This document shows, piece after piece, positions 33,049 through 35,835 of a stretch of 35,835 nt of DNA. The notes under the pieces were generated by a model, which had not been told where the DNA came from, searched no databases, and saw only the letters and a list, made by a program, of their open reading frames with translations. The stretch is from positions 1 through 35,835 of the forward strand of contig JAOXYB010017741.1 of assembly GCA_028565635.1 (NCBI GenBank). Reading direction: 5' to 3'. Source of the DNA: Phoronis ovalis. Taxonomy: Eukaryota > Phoronida > Phoronidae. The stretch's first letter is position 1. Each line of letters begins with the position of its first letter. A program made the translations under genes and the position numbers.

Positions 33049-34862
33049 TGTTAGAACCATGAGTACAATTATCATTTCAAAATACTTATCAATAAAATGA
33101 TATCTGATAACTAAATTAATTGTCAAATCAAAGGAATCTGAGAACATTTTTTAATTACTGGCGATAGGACCTGTGAAAGCTTTGATTTATACCCTTGGTT
33201 TACGTGAAACTGATGTATTCCTGCGCACTTATGCAGTTCTAAAGTGTTTGATAGAAATAGAAACACTGATAAATTATCCAGTATTGGGATTTTACACGGA
33301 CTTTTACTAAAAAAAAATACAAAATAACATTTTAAAGAATTTGAGAAAAGGTGTGTAACATAACACTCCTAACTATTTTTTAATAAAAAAGTTTCAATAC
33401 AGTATTCAACAGTGTTTCTTTAATACATTTTTAATAATAAAATTAAGAATAACTTCATTCTTTTTTAAAGTCATATATAATTTTCAACACTACAGGTACA
33501 AGGTAAATTTAAAATGCTATGGGGATATTTCTAACCAGTATTACAGAGTTCCTCAGATAGTAATTATGAAGAGTGCCTTTGTGTGATGGAAGTATGCAAT
33601 GAGCAAGTTAGACTTGCCAAAGACAACCTGATAAAAATGAATTTAACAGTTTAAGAGAAAAAACTTTATACAACACATAATTTCATATTTTGAGGGCGTG
33701 TAAATCAGAAATTAATCAAAAAATTAAAAGTGACATTGTCAGCATAAAAAGCTAATAGTATCAACAAAAAAAAATCATTTTAAGACTTACGCAAGTCTGA
33801 GTACTAGTCTAACTTTCATCAAATTCGAAATAGAATTTATTTAGGATGTCGAATGTGTATATCTGGTATTATCCTTATCTATATGGAAGATATGGTTTCT
33901 CCTTGAAAAGGAGATTTATTGGAATTTCATCTAGAAAATGATTGGATACCAGCAGAATCGAAAGCAATACTCTGTCTGCTTAAACATGTCGGAAAAGTTT
34001 AAAAACAAGAATTCAAAAACTTATTGCAAAAAAGCCTGAAGTAAGCTAACTTTATGTCAAACTTGTCTTTAAGCAATGAATGGGTTTATGCTTGGGTGTC
34101 GAGTCATTGCACCCTATTCAGATTGTATTCAAGAAGCTCCATATCACCACAGCACCAAGTCACGATATGTAAAGAATAGCCTGCAGTTTCAAAGTTGTAG
34201 AGATAATATTACGAATAATATAAACTTAACTTCCTTCAATAAATATGCAATGTACAAATATATGCTCGTATTTATAGGAAAAAAGTTTCAAACTCCAAAC
34301 AATCCTTTGTTTACACAACAAGACAACTTTACCCCTAGTTATCACTATTGTCATCAGTGACTCTCCATATAGCATAAGTTAGAAAATGCATACAAAAAGT
34401 TTTAATAATGTTTCAAGGTATAGGGCGGACAGAGAATTTTAGATTGGTGAGGTCGAATCCAATTTCTATTCTCAAGTGCAAGAGAGATTTTTCATTTTTT
34501 GAATGGGGTTGCGAGGACTCCGCGGGTGGTTCAATAGAACACCATGAACCCCTCGAGATCGCCACTGAAGTAGTAATTGAAGACTAGAGTACATCGAGAT
34601 TGCATTAGACCTCTGTACCCATAATCTGAAGTTACCACCTTAGGAATAATTTCACCGCGTGCAATCATAAACGTGAACAAACGCCCCGGCAAAAACAAAT
34701 CATAGTGACTGTATGGAATAGTGAATGCAAATTAAAAGGTTGCAGGTGCTTAGAAATGACGTGCAAGCTCGCGTGCAATAACCCGGTGTAAGAACACACA
34801 GATGTTAGTGCTATAGAGATATATCCCTTAGTATAAATGTAGCTTGTTACAGTGCCAAACAA
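31607..34862. other. AT-rich upstream DNA, no gene seen
   Basis: No coding exon is recognised; the open frames at 32013-32375, 32597-32818 and 34076-34360 have no domain or family motif. A (TA)n tract followed by CACACA lies at about 33015-33047. A donor-like ACAG|GTAAGCTT on the minus strand at 32922 is the only splice-like signal I would note. Confidence 0.4.
33015..33047. repeat. (TA)n microsatellite with (CA)n tail
   Basis: About thirteen TA units, then ACACACA. Confidence 0.9.
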
Positions 34863-35269
34863 GCCCGTCAGACACTTTTTCAAAGGGGGGGGGGGTGCGT
34901 TTGTGGTGTTTTAGAATTACCGAATTCAGAAAATATCAGTTCAGTAATCCAAAAAGGTCGCTGAAACGTCTCCGTGCTACCAGAAAAAATTGACAAGCAA
35001 AAAAAGGAGGAAATTTCCGCTCCTATTGTAACAATACGCCTAAGAATAAGTGCTAACGTCATAAAAAATAATTCTTTCTGTTCTAAGGGGGGGGGGGTGC
35101 GGGCAGGTGCGCGTGTTTTCCTGACAGTTCAAAAGGGGGGTGCGTTACTATGTCAAAAGGGGGGTGTTTTACTGTTTCAAAAGGGGGGGGTGCGTTAACA
35201 TTACATTTCAAAAGGGGGTGCGTTATCATTAAATATGTTCCTCCCATTTCAAAAGGACATCTGACGGGC
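34863..35269. mobile_element. 407-bp inverted-repeat element with G-rich tandem repeats
   Basis: The ends are GCCCGTCAGA (34863-34872) and its exact complement TCTGACGGGC (35260-35269). Similarity continues inward (ACTTTTTCAAAGG against TGTCCTTTTGAAATGGG in the complement). Inside are six or seven degenerate TTTCAAAAGGGGGGTGCGTT units: one at the left end, one variant at about 35086, and four from about 35128 to 35225. Each carries 5-11 G. Open frames across it are low-complexity Gly/Val/Pro repeats, not genes. It looks like a non-autonomous element or satellite-bearing insertion. Confidence 0.65.
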
Positions 35270-35750
35270 CCTCCAAAATCGTGAATCAACTAAATATAGC
35301 GCATAACACAAGTCAGTTTTTGTTCAGTATTATAAACTATTCTTAGACTAGCACATGGAAGAAAATTGTCAAACGGTTACGGTGTTTTAATTTTGTTATT
35401 CAAGCAGAAAATCGGAATGTTTGCTCTCACTCAGAATATCATACATGAAAATGGGAATGTTCCGAAACTTCCATCAGTTCAGCTGAATTTTCAAATAGAG
35501 GGTATTGTGAAAAAAGAAATTACGACTGACCACACCAAGGTGGTGTTCCTGTTAGGTTTTCGGTTCAGGTATTAAACAATTTTGTGCTAGATATTTATTT
35601 AATGTTTTCTTACAGCCCAAATACTAGCAAGTCAACAAAAATCATTGGAAACATTTTCAGTGGGAAATGCACAGCTTTAATACACGGTAGCTTCAGTTCC
35701 TTGGTTCTTTCGTAATTGTTAAACCTTTCACATAAACAGGTGGGTTAACT
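35270..35750. other. Non-coding DNA at right edge
   Basis: No domain-bearing frame is present. The open frame at 35366-35575 is short, ends without a recognisable motif, and is not supported. Confidence 0.4.
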
Positions 35751-35835
35751 CCGGGGGGGTACTCGAGTTATTTTTTGGTGGGGGTGTGCAGCCGAGTTGA
35801 AATTTTGGATTTGGATTGTATACTTTTTACTGTAT
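35751..35835 (+). repeat. Second copy of the 2364-2767 element, cut by window end
   Basis: It starts CCGGGGGGGTACTCGAG and continues TTATTTTTTGGTGGGGGTGT, GCAGCCGAGTTGAAATTTTGGA and TTGGATTGTATACTTTTTACTGTAT. This matches the minus strand of 2690-2760 and is in opposite orientation to that copy. Its opening G-run plus TACTC mirrors the other end of the first copy, supporting terminal inverted repeats. Confidence 0.75.

Noticed and set aside
33898-33915. Small perfect hairpin TCTCCTTGAAAAGGAGA
   Set aside because: A 7-bp stem is expected by chance in a window of this size and has no supporting context.
34420-34570. GC-richer patch with GAGGTCGAATCC resembling a B box
   Set aside because: No paired T arm or A box at the right distance is found, so there is no support for a tRNA or SINE.
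34974-35289. Open frames with Gly/Val or Pro-rich repeats on both strands
   Set aside because: They are simply translations of the G-rich tandem repeats in the inverted-repeat element.

Overview
This is AT-rich nuclear DNA from an invertebrate animal. The evidence is a split nuclear-receptor gene with GT-AG introns of 4-5 kb, pol III-type tRNA genes with A and B boxes, T-run terminators and no encoded CCA, long non-coding stretches, and several families of short inverted-repeat elements. The TACATGTA-like words and element types would suit a marine lophotrochozoan or an early deuterostome, but the sequence does not settle the phylum. All recognised genes are on the minus strand.

Layout. 987-2291 is one long coding exon of a Mab-21/cGAS-like nucleotidyltransferase-fold protein. 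2364-2767 is a short dispersed element whose relative runs off the right edge (about 35751-35835). 3380-6100 is a tandem array of elongator tRNA-Met(CAT) genes: three intact copies, one internally deleted remnant, and one strongly diverged tRNA-like sequence, all embedded in repeated flanking DNA. 6.3-15.0 kb has no recognisable gene but carries two small inverted-repeat elements (8538-8692, 12363-12537) and a promoter-like motif cluster near 10.64-10.72 kb.

15021-24965 is the complete coding part of a COUP-TF (NR2F/seven-up) orphan nuclear receptor. Three coding exons (24374-24908, 20020-20553, 15021-15298) join in phase to 1347 nt, or 448 residues plus stop. They are separated by introns of 3820 and 4721 nt. 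The coding start exon is preceded by a splice acceptor at 24966, so at least one 5' non-coding exon lies further right. A candidate donor in a nuclear-receptor half-site cluster is at 31460.

25.0-35.8 kb is therefore probably 5' intron and upstream regulatory DNA of COUP-TF. It includes a 130-bp tandem duplication, copies of a dispersed AT-rich repeat, a (TA)n tract and a G-rich inverted-repeat element (34863-35269).

No CRISPR, viral or bacterial-type system is visible. The most interesting items are the decaying tRNA-Met array, the Mab-21 protein with His at the expected third catalytic acidic position, and the tandem AGGTCA-like half-sites just upstream of the COUP-TF start codon.
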